64,000 nucleotides of DNA from Pseudomonadota bacterium (GCA_022360315.1 JAKSDA010000044.1:38707-102706); one strand, 5' to 3'; shown: positions 18,814 to 30,257, counted from the first letter of the stretch. Notes: a model not told the origin generated them from the letters alone. Numbers and translations are program-made.

Positions 18814-18817
<4 letters not shown>
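18050..18817 (-). CDS. WG-type repeat protein
   Basis: A 255-residue protein made almost entirely of about seven repeats of some 35 residues, at roughly 10-46, 47-80, 80-113, 113-148, 148-183, 183-217 and 217-238. The pattern is DG-x-x-H(I/V)-x-x-DG-x-x-AY-x-RR(F/W)-x4-F-x7-V, for example WHITADGSPAYPRRFARTFG and WHHIEPDGEDAYARRYDWCG. It resembles WG beta-repeat proteins. There is no signal peptide. ATG 18817 overlaps the stop of the upstream fusion gene (TCATGA), with GGAG before it. Whether it is a scaffold, a binding module or the substrate of the neighbouring transferases cannot be told from sequence. Confidence 0.75.
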
Positions 18818-21161
<2,344 letters not shown>

Positions 21162-21165
<4 letters not shown>

Positions 21166-22088
21166 GATGCCGTTGCCTCCGTATGCACTGCGCTCCGCTC
21201 ATTGCGGAATCCGTGAATGAGTCTGGTCAATCCTTCTCTGAGCCCGACCTGTGGTAGCCAACCCAGCAGTGCACCGGCCCTGGCTGGGTTGCCGACGAAC
21301 CGGGCGACATCGAAGTCGCGCGGTGCGGAATGCAGAATTCGCGAGCGGCTGCCGGCGATCTCGATGGCCATCTGCGCCAGTTCGCCCAGGGTCGTCGGGA
21401 TGCCGGTGACAAAGTGGATGGGTGGAGGCGGCTTGCCGCCCTCGCCGAGCAGTGCGGCAAGCGACACAATGCCGCGCGCCACGTCGTCGATATGGGTGAA
21501 GTCGAAGGCATGGTCCGCGCCATCGACCCGAAGTGGTTCGCCCGCAATGGCGCCGCGGGCAAAGGCGGGAACCACTCGGTCGGCGTGGTCTGCGGTCGTG
21601 CCGAATACGTTGGATAGCCGGATGACGCAGGCTCGTATACCATCTCGCTGCGCCGCTGCGACGAGCTGCTCGCCCGCGACCTTCGAGCGACCGTAGATAT
21701 TCACCGGACGGAGTGGGCAGTCCTCGCTAGCCGGCAAGCGGGCTGGCTGCCCATAGACCTCTCGGCTACTGGCGAATACCACCCACGGGCGTCGCCCGGA
21801 ACAGGCCGCGGCCTCGAGCACGTTGCGCAGCCCGTCGACGTTGGTCGACCAGCAAAAATCTGGCGCGTGTTGCCCCCAGATGACGCGCGATACCGCTGCG
21901 AGATGGATAACTCCTTCGCAGTCGCGCATGGCTCGCTGCACCCGGTCGCGATCCCGGACATCGCCGCGGGCCGCACCACGTGCGTGCAGGTCGAGGCGCT
22001 CGACGCATACCATCCGCGATTCGAACGCTGGGACCAGTGCGTTGCCGACGAGTCCTGACGAGCCGGTGATCAAGATACGGTGATTCAT
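21162..22088 (-). CDS. NAD-dependent epimerase/dehydratase (extended SDR)
   Basis: A 308-residue nucleotide-sugar enzyme. ILITGSSGLVGNAL is the NAD loop (GxxGxxG), DVRDRDRVQRAM and CEGVIHLAAVS follow as in UDP-glucose 4-epimerase relatives, FASSREVYG holds the catalytic Ser, and IYGRSKVAGEQLV is the YxxxK motif. It would make or interconvert a nucleotide sugar, plausibly the donor for the fused glycosyltransferase next to it. ATG 22088 follows GGAGG by 6 bases. It is the first gene of the cluster; the stop overlaps the next start (ATGA). Confidence 0.9.
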
Positions 22089-22872
22089 CGCCTTCCTCCA
22101 CAGTCATTGACGCGCGCCCCCCTCCCTACACCTTGGACACGCCGGGGAAAGCGAGCAGCTCGAGACCGGTCACAGACGGCCCTTGGCACCCATGCGGCTA
22201 CTTGCCAGCGAGGCGAACCACGTATCTGACCGAGCGAAATCATCTAGTTGTAAGCAGATCAAAGCGCGATGAGGATGGCGCGGATGAAGCCAGTTATCGT
22301 GGTTCGAGTCGTATCCCGTGAGATTACCTGTTCACTAGCTGAACCGTGACCCCGGGGACCCGAAGCAGAAATATGAAGAGGTAACCTCGCGGCCTCATGG
22401 TAACAATGGTTCGGACTAGAGTCGAGAGCAAATCGACTCGCAATGAACGTGCCCAAAAATATCGAGTCATGTATCGTTGTGACCGCCACGCCACTGGCCA
22501 CCAAATCATCGCTCTGGCCAGATAACTGGTTGCGTCTGCGTCTGCGTGACAGCTGGGCAGTAGCTCCCAAAGCTACCGGGCAGAGGCGCAGCTCATCCAG
22601 ATGCAAACCTTTGCCGATAGCGGTAGGCAACGCACAGCGAACTCAGCTGCCGCATACTCGACCTGGGCAACATGGCCGTATCCAAACTGCTGGTCCCTTT
22701 GCTGGGGTGAGTCATCGGGCCGTTTTTTGTGATATCGGCTGTACATTGGTGCACCTGGGCGACAGCTCCTCGGTTCGACGTACACTTGTTCTCGTCACGC
22801 CACGGCTGGATCCATGGTTCGCGGTAAACGCGGGTTCGCGGTAAACGCGTTTTACGACCAATGTGTTTCTGT
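22089..22872. other. Intergenic region upstream of the five-gene cluster
   Basis: About 780 bases without a gene I can support; the open frames here have no ribosome sites and no recognisable protein signature, and base composition is less GC-rich than in the neighbours. The cluster promoter should lie at its left end, read on the minus strand. A direct repeat TTCGCGGTAAACGCG occurs twice in tandem near 22815-22850. Confidence 0.5.
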
Positions 22873-24507
22873 TCAGTCGCTCGGCTCGGGCCTCGCGCCA
22901 CCGCGCAGCGCGGCGAGCTGGGTCTCGATCGCGTAGACAGCCTGCTCGGGCGGAAACGGCTTTGCACCGCCGCCAGGTGCGCGCAATGCAACCACATCCC
23001 GACGACCAGAAACGTCCTCATCCCGCCCGCCATCCGGCTCGAATACGGGCAGGGTGACCCGCGCAATGGTTCCACCGCTAGCACTGCTGTCAAGGACGAG
23101 CTGGCCGTCGAATCCCTCGATGATGCTCCTGCAGATCGACAGACCCAGTCCGGTCCCCTCTCCGACCGCCCGGGTGGTAAAAAATGGATCGAATACTCGA
23201 TCGGCGATTTCAGATGGAATGCCGTGTCCAGTGTCGCGGATCTCGACCGCGACCATGTGGTTCGAGCTGGCTCGCGTAGACACCCGAATCAGGTTGCCCG
23301 CGCCACCCTCGGGCAATGCCTGCACCGCATTCAAGAGCAAATTGATAAATACTTGCTCGACCCGCTGCTGGTCGGCGGCCACTCGAGCCACGTCGCCATA
23401 CTCCTCGACCAACCGGGCCCGGTGGTGGATCTCGTTGCCGACGATCTTGATCGCCCCCTGCAAGGCCTTGCGCAGGTCGACCGCGGCTTTTCTCCCCTCG
23501 TCGGGGTGGGCAAATGCCCGCACATCACGAATCACCCGGCGGATGCGCTCGGCACCCTCGAACGCCTCCTCAACCACCTCGCGCAACTCGACCACGCATT
23601 CGCCGGCCAGGCCGCCGCGCACTTCCGCCAGTCTGCGCCGGCCAAAGTCCAGATTGCCAAGCACATAACTGAGCGGATTATTGATCTCGTGGCTGATCCC
23701 CGCCGTGAGACGTCCCAGCGCTTCGAGCTTCTGGCTGTGCCTCAATTCTCGCTCCACCCGCAAGCGCTCTTCCATCTCGTGACGCAGCTCGTGGTTGGCT
23801 TGCTCCAGCTTGTGGTTGGCCTGCTCCAGCTCCTGAGTGCGCAGTCGGACCTCGCTCTCGAGGTCGTTCAAGAGCCGTTGCTTCTGGTGCAGCAGCTCCC
23901 ATTTCTCGGTGAGAGCACAGGCTAGCTGGCGCACCTCGACGTTGTCGAACGGCTTTTTTAAGACGAGAAAGCGGTCGCTCTGGCCCAGTTTCGCGCTCAG
24001 CTGTTCCCACGAATAGTCCGAATAGGCCGTGCAGATCACGACCTGGATATTGGGATCTGCCCGCAGAATGTGTTCTGTAGTCTCGATACCATCCCATCCC
24101 GGAGGCATGCGCACATCGATAAATGCCAGCGTATACGGCTGGCCCTGCTCGGCGGCGCAGCGGACAAACTCCAGCCCTTGCCTGCCCTGATACGCCGAAT
24201 CGATCTCGAACGGTCTGGAACTCTGCGCTGTGCTGCCCCGACCAAACAAAACTTCCTCAAGAGCGTCGACCTCGTTGTCAGCAGCCGACCGATAGGCGAG
24301 AATTTTGCGGATGTCGCGATGGATCCGCTCGTTGTCATCGACCACCAGAAGCCGGCGCAGCTCCGATCCGAGCGCAACTCTGTCCCGACCGTCGCGATCC
24401 AGTGCGGGTTGCCGGCCACAACGGTCGTTGTCGATCCACGGCGCTGCGTCGCTCACAATCGATGGCCGGTGGGAAAACGGCTCGAGGTCGTGGCGCTCGG
24501 TCGACAT
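22873..24507 (-). CDS. Receiver-histidine kinase hybrid (two-component system)
   Basis: A 544-residue cytoplasmic protein with no membrane segment. Residues 50-200 form a receiver domain: RLLVVDDNERIHRDI (acidic pair D57/D58), FIDVRMPP with phospho-acceptor D131, and VLKKPFDNVEV with the conserved Lys. The receiver carries an extra stretch of about 40 residues after the first helix. A coiled coil (205-262) leads to the HisKA motif AGISHEINNPLSYV (H273) and an HATPase domain with a C-terminal G-box region (GEGTGLGLSICRSIIEGFDG). ATG 24507 overlaps the TGA of the upstream kinase gene (TGATG). The receiver-first layout suggests it relays a phosphate from another kinase. Confidence 0.9.
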   Translation of the reverse strand: MSTERHDLEPFSHRPSIVSDAAPWIDNDRCGRQPALDRDGRDRVALGSELRRLLVVDDNERIHRDIRKILAYRSAADNEVDALEEVLFGRGSTAQSSRPFEIDSAYQGRQGLEFVRCAAEQGQPYTLAFIDVRMPPGWDGIETTEHILRADPNIQVVICTAYSDYSWEQLSAKLGQSDRFLVLKKPFDNVEVRQLACALTEKWELLHQKQRLLNDLESEVRLRTQELEQANHKLEQANHELRHEMEERLRVERELRHSQKLEALGRLTAGISHEINNPLSYVLGNLDFGRRRLAEVRGGLAGECVVELREVVEEAFEGAERIRRVIRDVRAFAHPDEGRKAAVDLRKALQGAIKIVGNEIHHRARLVEEYGDVARVAADQQRVEQVFINLLLNAVQALPEGGAGNLIRVSTRASSNHMVAVEIRDTGHGIPSEIADRVFDPFFTTRAVGEGTGLGLSICRSIIEGFDGQLVLDSSASGGTIARVTLPVFEPDGGRDEDVSGRRDVVALRAPGGGAKPFPPEQAVYAIETQLAALRGGARPEPSD

Positions 24508-25259
24508 CACGCCCCCCCCTGGGGCGCATGCACCGGCAGTTCCAGGGTGAATGCAGCCCCGCAATTGTCCCCGTCATTGGGGCAGGTGAGCTCTCCACCC
24601 ATCGCCCTGGCCGCATTGACCGCGCTGTGCAAGCCAAACCCGTGGCCGGCCTTCTTGGCGGTAAAACCATATTTGAAGATCTTGTCGAGATTGCTCCTGG
24701 TTATCCCCACTCCGTTGTCTTTCACCCGGATGTGGAATCGGTCGTTTTTGCTGTGCGCAGCTTCGATGCGGATTTCCTTGGCCGGACGCTGCGCGGCCAC
24801 GAGCGCGTGCTCGGCGTTGCTCAATAAGTTGACCATAATCTGCAGAATACGGTGCCTGTCCACGTCGATTGCGCCCGAGTCGGCGACCTCACGTACCAAC
24901 GCGATATCGTGATTCTCGCAAGAGGCACGGACCAACGCAAGAGCATCGTCGATCAACCCAGCCAGTGAACAGGTTTCGATCGGCGCGGCCTTGCCGGCAT
25001 AGTGCTGCCTGCTCACGATCGTCGTTAGGTGTTGCACTCGCTGCTGGTCTCGAAACAGGAATGTGTCCAGGCTATCTTTTGTCCAGGCTATCTTTATGGG
25101 AGGCGAAAAGGTCGAGTGCTTTGCCGACGCCGGATTACTGTATAGAACGTCGCCAGAGGCCAGGATCGCGATCGGCTGTGGTGCGTTCACGATCAACTCG
25201 CGCCACATGATGGCGACCGGCTCATCCGAGCGTGTTGCAATCTGATATGCACTTGTCAT
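24507..25259 (-). CDS. PAS-like/HATPase sensor kinase, phospho-acceptor region apparently missing
   Basis: A 250-residue protein. The start (WRELIVNAPQPIAILASGDVLYSNPA) looks like the beginning of a PAS domain that is cut short. The C-terminal half is a clear HATPase: VNLLSNAEHAL (N box), VKDNGVGI (G1), FTAKKAGHGFGLHSAVNAA and GGAAFTLELPV. There is no HisKA-like H-E/D-x-x-N/P motif between them. Exactly at the junction lies a perfect 16-bp tandem duplication (25064-25095). The gene is the first of the pair with the receiver-kinase downstream. It may be a kinase that lost its middle by deletion, or an HWE/HisKA-variant kinase that I cannot recognise. Confidence 0.7.
   Translation of the reverse strand: MTSAYQIATRSDEPVAIMWRELIVNAPQPIAILASGDVLYSNPASAKHSTFSPPIKIAWTKDSLDTFLFRDQQRVQHLTTIVSRQHYAGKAAPIETCSLAGLIDDALALVRASCENHDIALVREVADSGAIDVDRHRILQIMVNLLSNAEHALVAAQRPAKEIRIEAAHSKNDRFHIRVKDNGVGITRSNLDKIFKYGFTAKKAGHGFGLHSAVNAARAMGGELTCPNDGDNCGAAFTLELPVHAPQGGA
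25064..25095. repeat. Perfect 16-bp tandem duplication inside a kinase gene
   Basis: TGTCCAGGCTATCTTT is repeated head to tail, at 25064-25079 and 25080-25095. Sixteen is not a multiple of three, so one copy changes the reading frame. In the present sequence the PAS-like N-terminal frame and the HATPase frame are joined through both copies. Confidence 0.9.
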
Positions 25260-25452
25260 CCCGATATCGCAGCTGCTCTTGGTTTTGATCCAACAGTGTC
25301 CACCCGGGTCATATCGTTCTGCGCGGGCCCGAACAGTAGGCCGTCGAACGAACTATTGCCGCAAAGGTGCCGGCACATTCTCGGTCAGGTTGGCTCGCTG
25401 GCGAACGATGGCGGGCAGTGCTTTTTCTGCATCGGCTGGGCCGGCCGAATCT

Positions 25453-28323
25453 TTAGCCGAGGCAGTCGGTCGCGCGGTTGCGAACGAGTCGATCCGGCGC
25501 ACTGACTGAACCCTGCGCCCGCGCCTGCGCCGTCACTGGAGTCGTCATGGCTTCGAGGCCGCCAAAACCGAGGCGGGCGAGTCGTGCACGAGGCCGCCCC
25601 GCTTCGCTCGCTCCGTACACGCCGAGCGCTTTGGCGACCTCGGCCGGCTTGACCGACCCCTGCGGAGTAATTCTCACCCGGGCCTGGAGCAGTCCCTCGT
25701 GCGCTGGCCAATCGAGTGCCCGGCACAGCGCGATCCCATGATCGGTGTGCACTCGGTCGACGTTTTCGACCAGGTTGCGCACGTCGATACGGCGGGTTTT
25801 CTTGCGCTGCTCGCGGATGACCTCGACCCGATCTCTGGCCAGGAAGGCGGCGGCGATTCGGTCCAGGCGGGCCTGATCAAAGGCGATCCCGTCCGGCGCC
25901 GGCATCAGCAGCAGCTGATAGGACACGATCAATTTGGCCAGACTCGGGTCGTCCTGGCCGAGCTTGTGCGCGGCCAGAAAATCGAGACCCTCGGGCGCGA
26001 CCTGGCGCAGCGCCTCGACCAGCTGATCGGCCTCGGTGATCGGGCCGGCATCCTCGATGGCGACATCGAGCATCTCGCCAAAGCTGGGTACGCCGAGCGG
26101 CAGGGCCGGGCTGAACTGCATGATCGGCTTGGGGTGAAATCCCCGGCTGTAGGCGGTTTGAATGCCGGCGCGGCGAAACAGCCGCATGAGCATGCGCGCC
26201 GTATCCAGATGGCCGATATACGCGACGCGGCCCAGTTTGGCATAGCGCAGTCGATAGCGCGTGTAGGCCGCATCTGGAAAGGATAGCCGGGGTTGGCGCG
26301 GATCGGGCCGCGCCGGTGAGTCGCTGGTGCCCTGCTTGTTGCCGGCACAGGCAGGGGCCGCGCCGCCGCGCCGCGCCGGCCGCTCTCGGCGCGCGGCGGG
26401 CACGTCGGCACCGAGTTCGGTCAAGTAGTCCAGACGCTCTTGCCGCATGCTCGACAGATCGCAGGCAACGCCGCAGTCGTAGCAGACCAGGCGTCTTGTA
26501 TCTGCGCGAGCATCGCGCAAATTGGTGTGATGGATCAGCTGGCCGGCGACCTTGCCGCACGGCGGCGACAGGCGATTTTTGAACGCCTTGCGGTACTCGG
26601 CGAGCAAGAAGCCGTCGTCCAGGCCGACGTCGATATGATCCCAGGGCAGGCGCGCAGTGACCGGCCTGGTCGTCAGGTAGGCCTCGGTATCGACGCCGCA
26701 ATCGGCAAATGCGCCGCGCCAGGCGTCGAGTTCGAAGAGTTCGTCCCAGCCGTCGAATCGGGCGCCGCCCTGCCAGACGTTTTCGATGGCATCGGCCAGC
26801 CGGCGATCGCCGCGGGCCAGCACGCCCTCCACGAAACTGATCCCGCAATCGTGGTATTTGAGCTTGAGTCCGCGTTCGGATACGGTGTGGCGCAGCATGG
26901 CTTGTTTGCGCTGAATCTCGGCGAGGCTGTCCTGGGCGCACCATTGAAACGGCGTATGCGGCTTGGGCACGTGGGACGACACACTGACCGTTACCTCGGC
27001 CTTGCGCCCGACGTGCCCTCGTCCGATGCGGAGCATGCGCTGGCCGGTTTCGACGATGCCGCGCACGTCGTCGTCTTGTTCGGTTGGCAAGCCGATCATG
27101 AAATAGAGTTTCAGTCGGTTCCAGCCGCGGGCAAATACCCGGTGCGACGACTCCTCGATATGGGCCTCGGTGACGTTTTTGTTGACCACATCGCGCATGC
27201 GCTGGGTGCCGGCTTCGGGGGCAAAGGTCAAACCGGTGATCCGCATGGACGCCATCTCGTCGAGGATCTCTTCGTTGAGGCCATAGGCGCGCAGCGACGA
27301 CACCGACATCGAGGTTTTGCGCCGTCTGAGCTCGCCCATGACGCGTTTGACCAGAGGCGTGATACACGAGTAATCGGCCGTGCTGAGGCTGGTGAGCGCG
27401 GTCTCGTCGTAGCCGGCGCCCTCGACGCCCTCGATCACGCTGTTCACGATCGATTGCGGCGAGCGCTCGCGGACCGGGCGGTAGATCATGCCGGCCTGGC
27501 AAAACCGGCATCCCTCGGTGCAGCCGCGGGCGATCTCGATACCGGCGCGGTCGAATACGGCCTCGGCATAGGGCACTGGCGTGTCTGACGGAAATGGATA
27601 TTCATCGATGTTTTCGACCACGCCGCGCCGGACCCGGGCGGGCACGCGCGGATCGCGGGGCGCGCCGACCACGACCATGCCGGTACTGTAGTCGATTTCG
27701 GTGTGGTAGAGCGCGGGCACGTAGAGAGGATAGGAGGCGGCGAGTTCGGCCAGTGCATCGAGTCGGGAGCGCCGCTGGGCGCGCAGGCGGGCCCAATCGA
27801 GCAGCAGTGCGGGCAGTTCTTGTTCGGCCTCGCCGATGTAAAATCCGTCGAAAAACGGCGCCATGGGCTCGGGATGCGACGCTGTCGGTCCTCCGCCGAT
27901 GACCAGCGGATCGCTCGCGCTGCGCTGCTCGGCGCGCAGCGGAACTCCGCCCAGGGAAAGGGTGGTCAGGACATTGGTGAAGGTGAGCTCGTACTGCAGG
28001 GAAAACCCGATGACGTCGAATTCGCCGAGGGGGGTCGAGGATTCCAGCGAGACCAGAGGCAATCCGCGTGCGCGCAGTTCTGCCTCCATGTCGATCCACG
28101 GAGTGAACACCCGCTCGGCGGCGATGCGCGGGTGTTTGTTGAGCAGCGAGTAAAGGATCTTGGTGCCCATATGCGACATGCCGATGTCGTAGACATCGGG
28201 AAATGCCAGGGCGATGCGGACGTCCACATCGCCCTGCCGCTTGACCACCGAGAGGTACTCACCGCCGAGATAGCGCGCTGGTTTGGCCACGTTTTCGATG
28301 AAATCCGAGTAGATATGCCGCAT
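25453..28323 (-). CDS. TIGR03960-type radical SAM protein fused to a TIGR03936-type domain
   Basis: A 956-residue protein from ATG 28323. Residues 1-200 resemble a B12-binding-like region (FPDVYDIGMSHMGTKILYSL, IGFSLQYELTFTN). The radical SAM core has IARGCTEGCRFCQAGMIYRP (Cx3Cx2C), FAPEAGTQRMRDVVNKNV and FMIGLPTEQDDD. After a Lys/Arg/Pro-rich linker the last 250 residues form the DUF2344-like domain (YRLRYAKLGRVAYIGHLDTA, YSRGFHPKPIMQFSPALPLG). The two-part fusion is found in many bacteria and its reaction is unknown; RNA modification has been suggested for this group. No neighbouring gene clarifies the role. Confidence 0.9.
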   Translation of the reverse strand: MRHIYSDFIENVAKPARYLGGEYLSVVKRQGDVDVRIALAFPDVYDIGMSHMGTKILYSLLNKHPRIAAERVFTPWIDMEAELRARGLPLVSLESSTPLGEFDVIGFSLQYELTFTNVLTTLSLGGVPLRAEQRSASDPLVIGGGPTASHPEPMAPFFDGFYIGEAEQELPALLLDWARLRAQRRSRLDALAELAASYPLYVPALYHTEIDYSTGMVVVGAPRDPRVPARVRRGVVENIDEYPFPSDTPVPYAEAVFDRAGIEIARGCTEGCRFCQAGMIYRPVRERSPQSIVNSVIEGVEGAGYDETALTSLSTADYSCITPLVKRVMGELRRRKTSMSVSSLRAYGLNEEILDEMASMRITGLTFAPEAGTQRMRDVVNKNVTEAHIEESSHRVFARGWNRLKLYFMIGLPTEQDDDVRGIVETGQRMLRIGRGHVGRKAEVTVSVSSHVPKPHTPFQWCAQDSLAEIQRKQAMLRHTVSERGLKLKYHDCGISFVEGVLARGDRRLADAIENVWQGGARFDGWDELFELDAWRGAFADCGVDTEAYLTTRPVTARLPWDHIDVGLDDGFLLAEYRKAFKNRLSPPCGKVAGQLIHHTNLRDARADTRRLVCYDCGVACDLSSMRQERLDYLTELGADVPAARRERPARRGGAAPACAGNKQGTSDSPARPDPRQPRLSFPDAAYTRYRLRYAKLGRVAYIGHLDTARMLMRLFRRAGIQTAYSRGFHPKPIMQFSPALPLGVPSFGEMLDVAIEDAGPITEADQLVEALRQVAPEGLDFLAAHKLGQDDPSLAKLIVSYQLLLMPAPDGIAFDQARLDRIAAAFLARDRVEVIREQRKKTRRIDVRNLVENVDRVHTDHGIALCRALDWPAHEGLLQARVRITPQGSVKPAEVAKALGVYGASEAGRPRARLARLGFGGLEAMTTPVTAQARAQGSVSAPDRLVRNRATDCLG

Positions 28324-28624
28324 TCTGACCTCTGGCTGACGACCCGCACGCGAGCGGGCGCAGAACTGCACATGTTGCTCGCTCCCGGGCTGATTGCAAG
28401 CATTTGCCCGGACTTTGGCCGGTTTACCCCGGGCCGGGAAACTCGGCTCCGGGTTTGCCGGGCAGCCACGGGTCCGGGCCCGGCCACATCTCGATGGCAA
28501 ACATCCGGGTGTGGCTCGGTCCTCTTTCGATGGCGGAAACAGGCCTGGTCGACATCATCGACGCCGATCCGGTACTCGGACGCCGATCCGGTACTCGTCG
28601 ATGTGCTCGGCGCGGACCGCGGCG
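28324..28624. other. Intergenic region with 19-bp tandem repeat
   Basis: About 300 bases upstream of the radical SAM gene and downstream of the selenoprotein gene. GACGCCGATCCGGTACTCG is repeated in tandem at 28560-28578 and 28579-28597. I see no gene, and no terminator with a U-tract. Confidence 0.6.
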
Positions 28625-29593
28625 TCATGCCGCCACCCGCTGGTCCGTATAGAGTTCGGCATAGAGATGCTCGAGGGCCGCGATGCTCGCGCCCCAGGCT
28701 CCGGCCAGGGTCAGCTCAAAGATCGCATCCTTACTGTATCCCAGGGCGAAAAGCGACTCTACCTCCTCATCTGTGATCCGGTACGCGTGCAGGGACAGCT
28801 TTTCGAGATAGGGCACGAGGTCTTCGGGAACTGGCAGATTGGGCCGCACTCCACCCCGTAGTCGAGCGGTAAATGCCTCCACAGCGCAGCGGAGGTCGAG
28901 GCTGCTAGCCCCCACTGTGCCCAGTAGAGCCTCGTGTACCAGTGCGATCTCGATGGGCCGAACCCGACCGTCCGCAGCTTGTTTCCACGACGGCGATGGA
29001 CGCTTCTTGGAAGCTATGCTCTTGGCCCGGTTGAGCATCTGAGCCAGGAGCTCGACCTTGCCTTGCCCGGGAAGGTCGAAATCAAATGCGTCGGCGAGAC
29101 GGTTCATCAGATTAAAATGAAACGCGATATTGGCGGCGTCTTCGATCGCCACATCGTCGAGTCCATCGATGCGGGACCGGGCCAGAACAGCGCTCATTGG
29201 ATCCGAGGGATACAGGGTCAGCGCCTCGACCAGAGACAACCCAGCACGAAGGCGCTCGGAGATCGGCGCACGCGCATAATCCTCGAAAACCGCCTGGACC
29301 GTCTCGGGATCCGTGCCGATTACCGCAACTGCGGTATGGGCCTCCAGTCAAAAATGGCAGGTATTGAGGTTAGAAATGAACGCCGCGAATAATTCGGCCT
29401 CACTCCCGGACCACGGCCCCACCCCTGACATCCCTCGCGACAAGTAGCGTCGCAGCGGCCGCGGCAACATTCTTGGACGATACGTCATAACCTGAACCGG
29501 CCCCGGGACGACCCCGAGCTTGCGCTCGACCACCTTGAAGAGCAGGCGAATAAGCCACGGACGCCGGCCGCCAGACATCAAGTCGATTCTCAT
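28625..29593 (-). CDS. Putative selenoprotein, AhpD/carboxymuconolactone-decarboxylase-like, with in-frame TGA (Sec82)
   Basis: Two minus-strand frames in perfect register, 28625-29347 and 29351-29593, are separated only by one TGA (29348-29350). Read through, they give a 322-residue peroxidase-related protein: RKLGVVPGPVQVMTYRPRML, then SNLNTCHF-TGA-LEAHTAVAVIG, then LRAGLSLVEALTLYPSD and a second degenerate AhpD-like half. The TGA takes the place of the second Cys in the family's CxxC redox motif followed by ExxH, giving Cys-x-x-Sec. ATG 29593 follows AGGG by 7 bases. A hairpin 11 nt downstream fits a bacterial SECIS. A nonsense mutation in a decaying gene is the alternative, but the exact site and intact flanks argue against it. 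Divergent from a TetR gene. Confidence 0.75.
29321..29350 (-). promoter_or_regulatory. Sec UGA codon and candidate SECIS hairpin
   Basis: On the coding (minus) strand the UGA at 29350-29348 is followed by 11 nt and then by the perfect hairpin UACCGC-AGUU-GCGGUA (29336-29321): a 6-bp stem with a GU-containing tetraloop. In E. coli fdhF the SelB-binding upper stem-loop also starts 11 nt after UGA and carries GU in its apical loop. The similarity in spacing and loop is seen directly; SelB binding is inferred. Confidence 0.65.
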
Positions 29594-29627
29594 AGCTCGA
29601 CCCTAGCGGCTCGTCTTTCAAATGCAA

Positions 29628-29639
29628 GCAAGTACTTGC
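29628..29639. promoter_or_regulatory. Palindromic operator candidate for the TetR regulator
   Basis: GCAAGTACTTGC is a perfect 12-bp palindrome in the 91-base gap between the divergent selenoprotein and TetR genes. It lies just upstream of the -35 element for the TetR gene, and 35-46 bases from the selenoprotein start, so a bound TetR dimer could control both directions. Confidence 0.55.
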
Positions 29640-29645
29640 ATACAC

Positions 29646-29674
29646 TTGACAAACATTTGTTATTTATTGATTAT
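29646..29674 (+). promoter_or_regulatory. Candidate promoter of the TetR gene
   Basis: TTGACA at 29646-29651 and GATTAT at 29669-29674 are 17 bases apart. The first is a perfect -35 box and the second matches TATAAT at 4 of 6 positions. Transcription would start only a few bases before ATG 29685, giving a nearly leaderless mRNA. Confidence 0.5.
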
Positions 29675-29684
29675 TTTCATCCTG

Positions 29685-30257
29685 ATGCCCAGGCAGATTC
29701 TGGATGAGCAGGTTCTCGAAGCGGCTGTGGACGTGATGGCGACCCATGGATACGCCGGCGCGACGACAAAACAGATCGCGCAGGCAGCGGGGATCAACGA
29801 AGTCACACTGTTTCGGCGATTTGGCAGCAAGGCCAAGCTGCTTCGAGCAGCGATGCGCAAGGAGTTCGAACGGTTTGGCGGGGACGATGGCGTCGTATTC
29901 ACTGGCGAGGTCGCAGCGGACCTCGAGCATATCGTGCGGTCTTATCAGGGCCTGTTGCATCGGCGTGGGCGTCTGATTCCGGTGATACTGGCAGAGTTGC
30001 CCCGCCAGCCCGAGCTCCGCGAGATTATCGAGATGCCTCTCGGCCTCATCTCGTCGGTTGCGCAGCTGATCGCTCAGTACCAAAAGCGCGGCATCCTGGT
30101 CGACGACTCTCCTTTCGGGGCCGCGGCTGCCTTGCTCGCTCCCCTCTTGATGCCGGCCCTGCTGGGCTCATCAGGTCTGATGAGCAGCGCTTTCCGCCCC
30201 GTGGAGCCATTCGAGCATGTGCGAGCGTATCTACGCGGTCGTGAGATCCGCGAGTAG
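29685..30257 (+). CDS. TetR/AcrR-family transcriptional regulator
   Basis: A 190-residue regulator. The N-terminal HTH is typical: QILDEQVLEAAVDVMATHGY, then GATTKQIAQAAGINEVTLFRRFGSKAKLL. The C-terminal ligand domain (60-190) is helical with a hydrophobic end (AAAALLAPLLMPALLGS). ATG 29685 gives the normal N-terminal length; an in-frame ATG at 29622 would add a hydrophobic leader and overlaps the operator. It probably represses itself and the divergent selenoprotein gene in response to a small ligand such as a peroxide or xenobiotic. Confidence 0.9.
   Translation: MPRQILDEQVLEAAVDVMATHGYAGATTKQIAQAAGINEVTLFRRFGSKAKLLRAAMRKEFERFGGDDGVVFTGEVAADLEHIVRSYQGLLHRRGRLIPVILAELPRQPELREIIEMPLGLISSVAQLIAQYQKRGILVDDSPFGAAAALLAPLLMPALLGSSGLMSSAFRPVEPFEHVRAYLRGREIRE

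Noticed and set aside
22443..22844. Reading frame for a 133-residue protein in the 22-kb gap
   Set aside because: It has no ribosome site, no recognisable motif and irregular composition.
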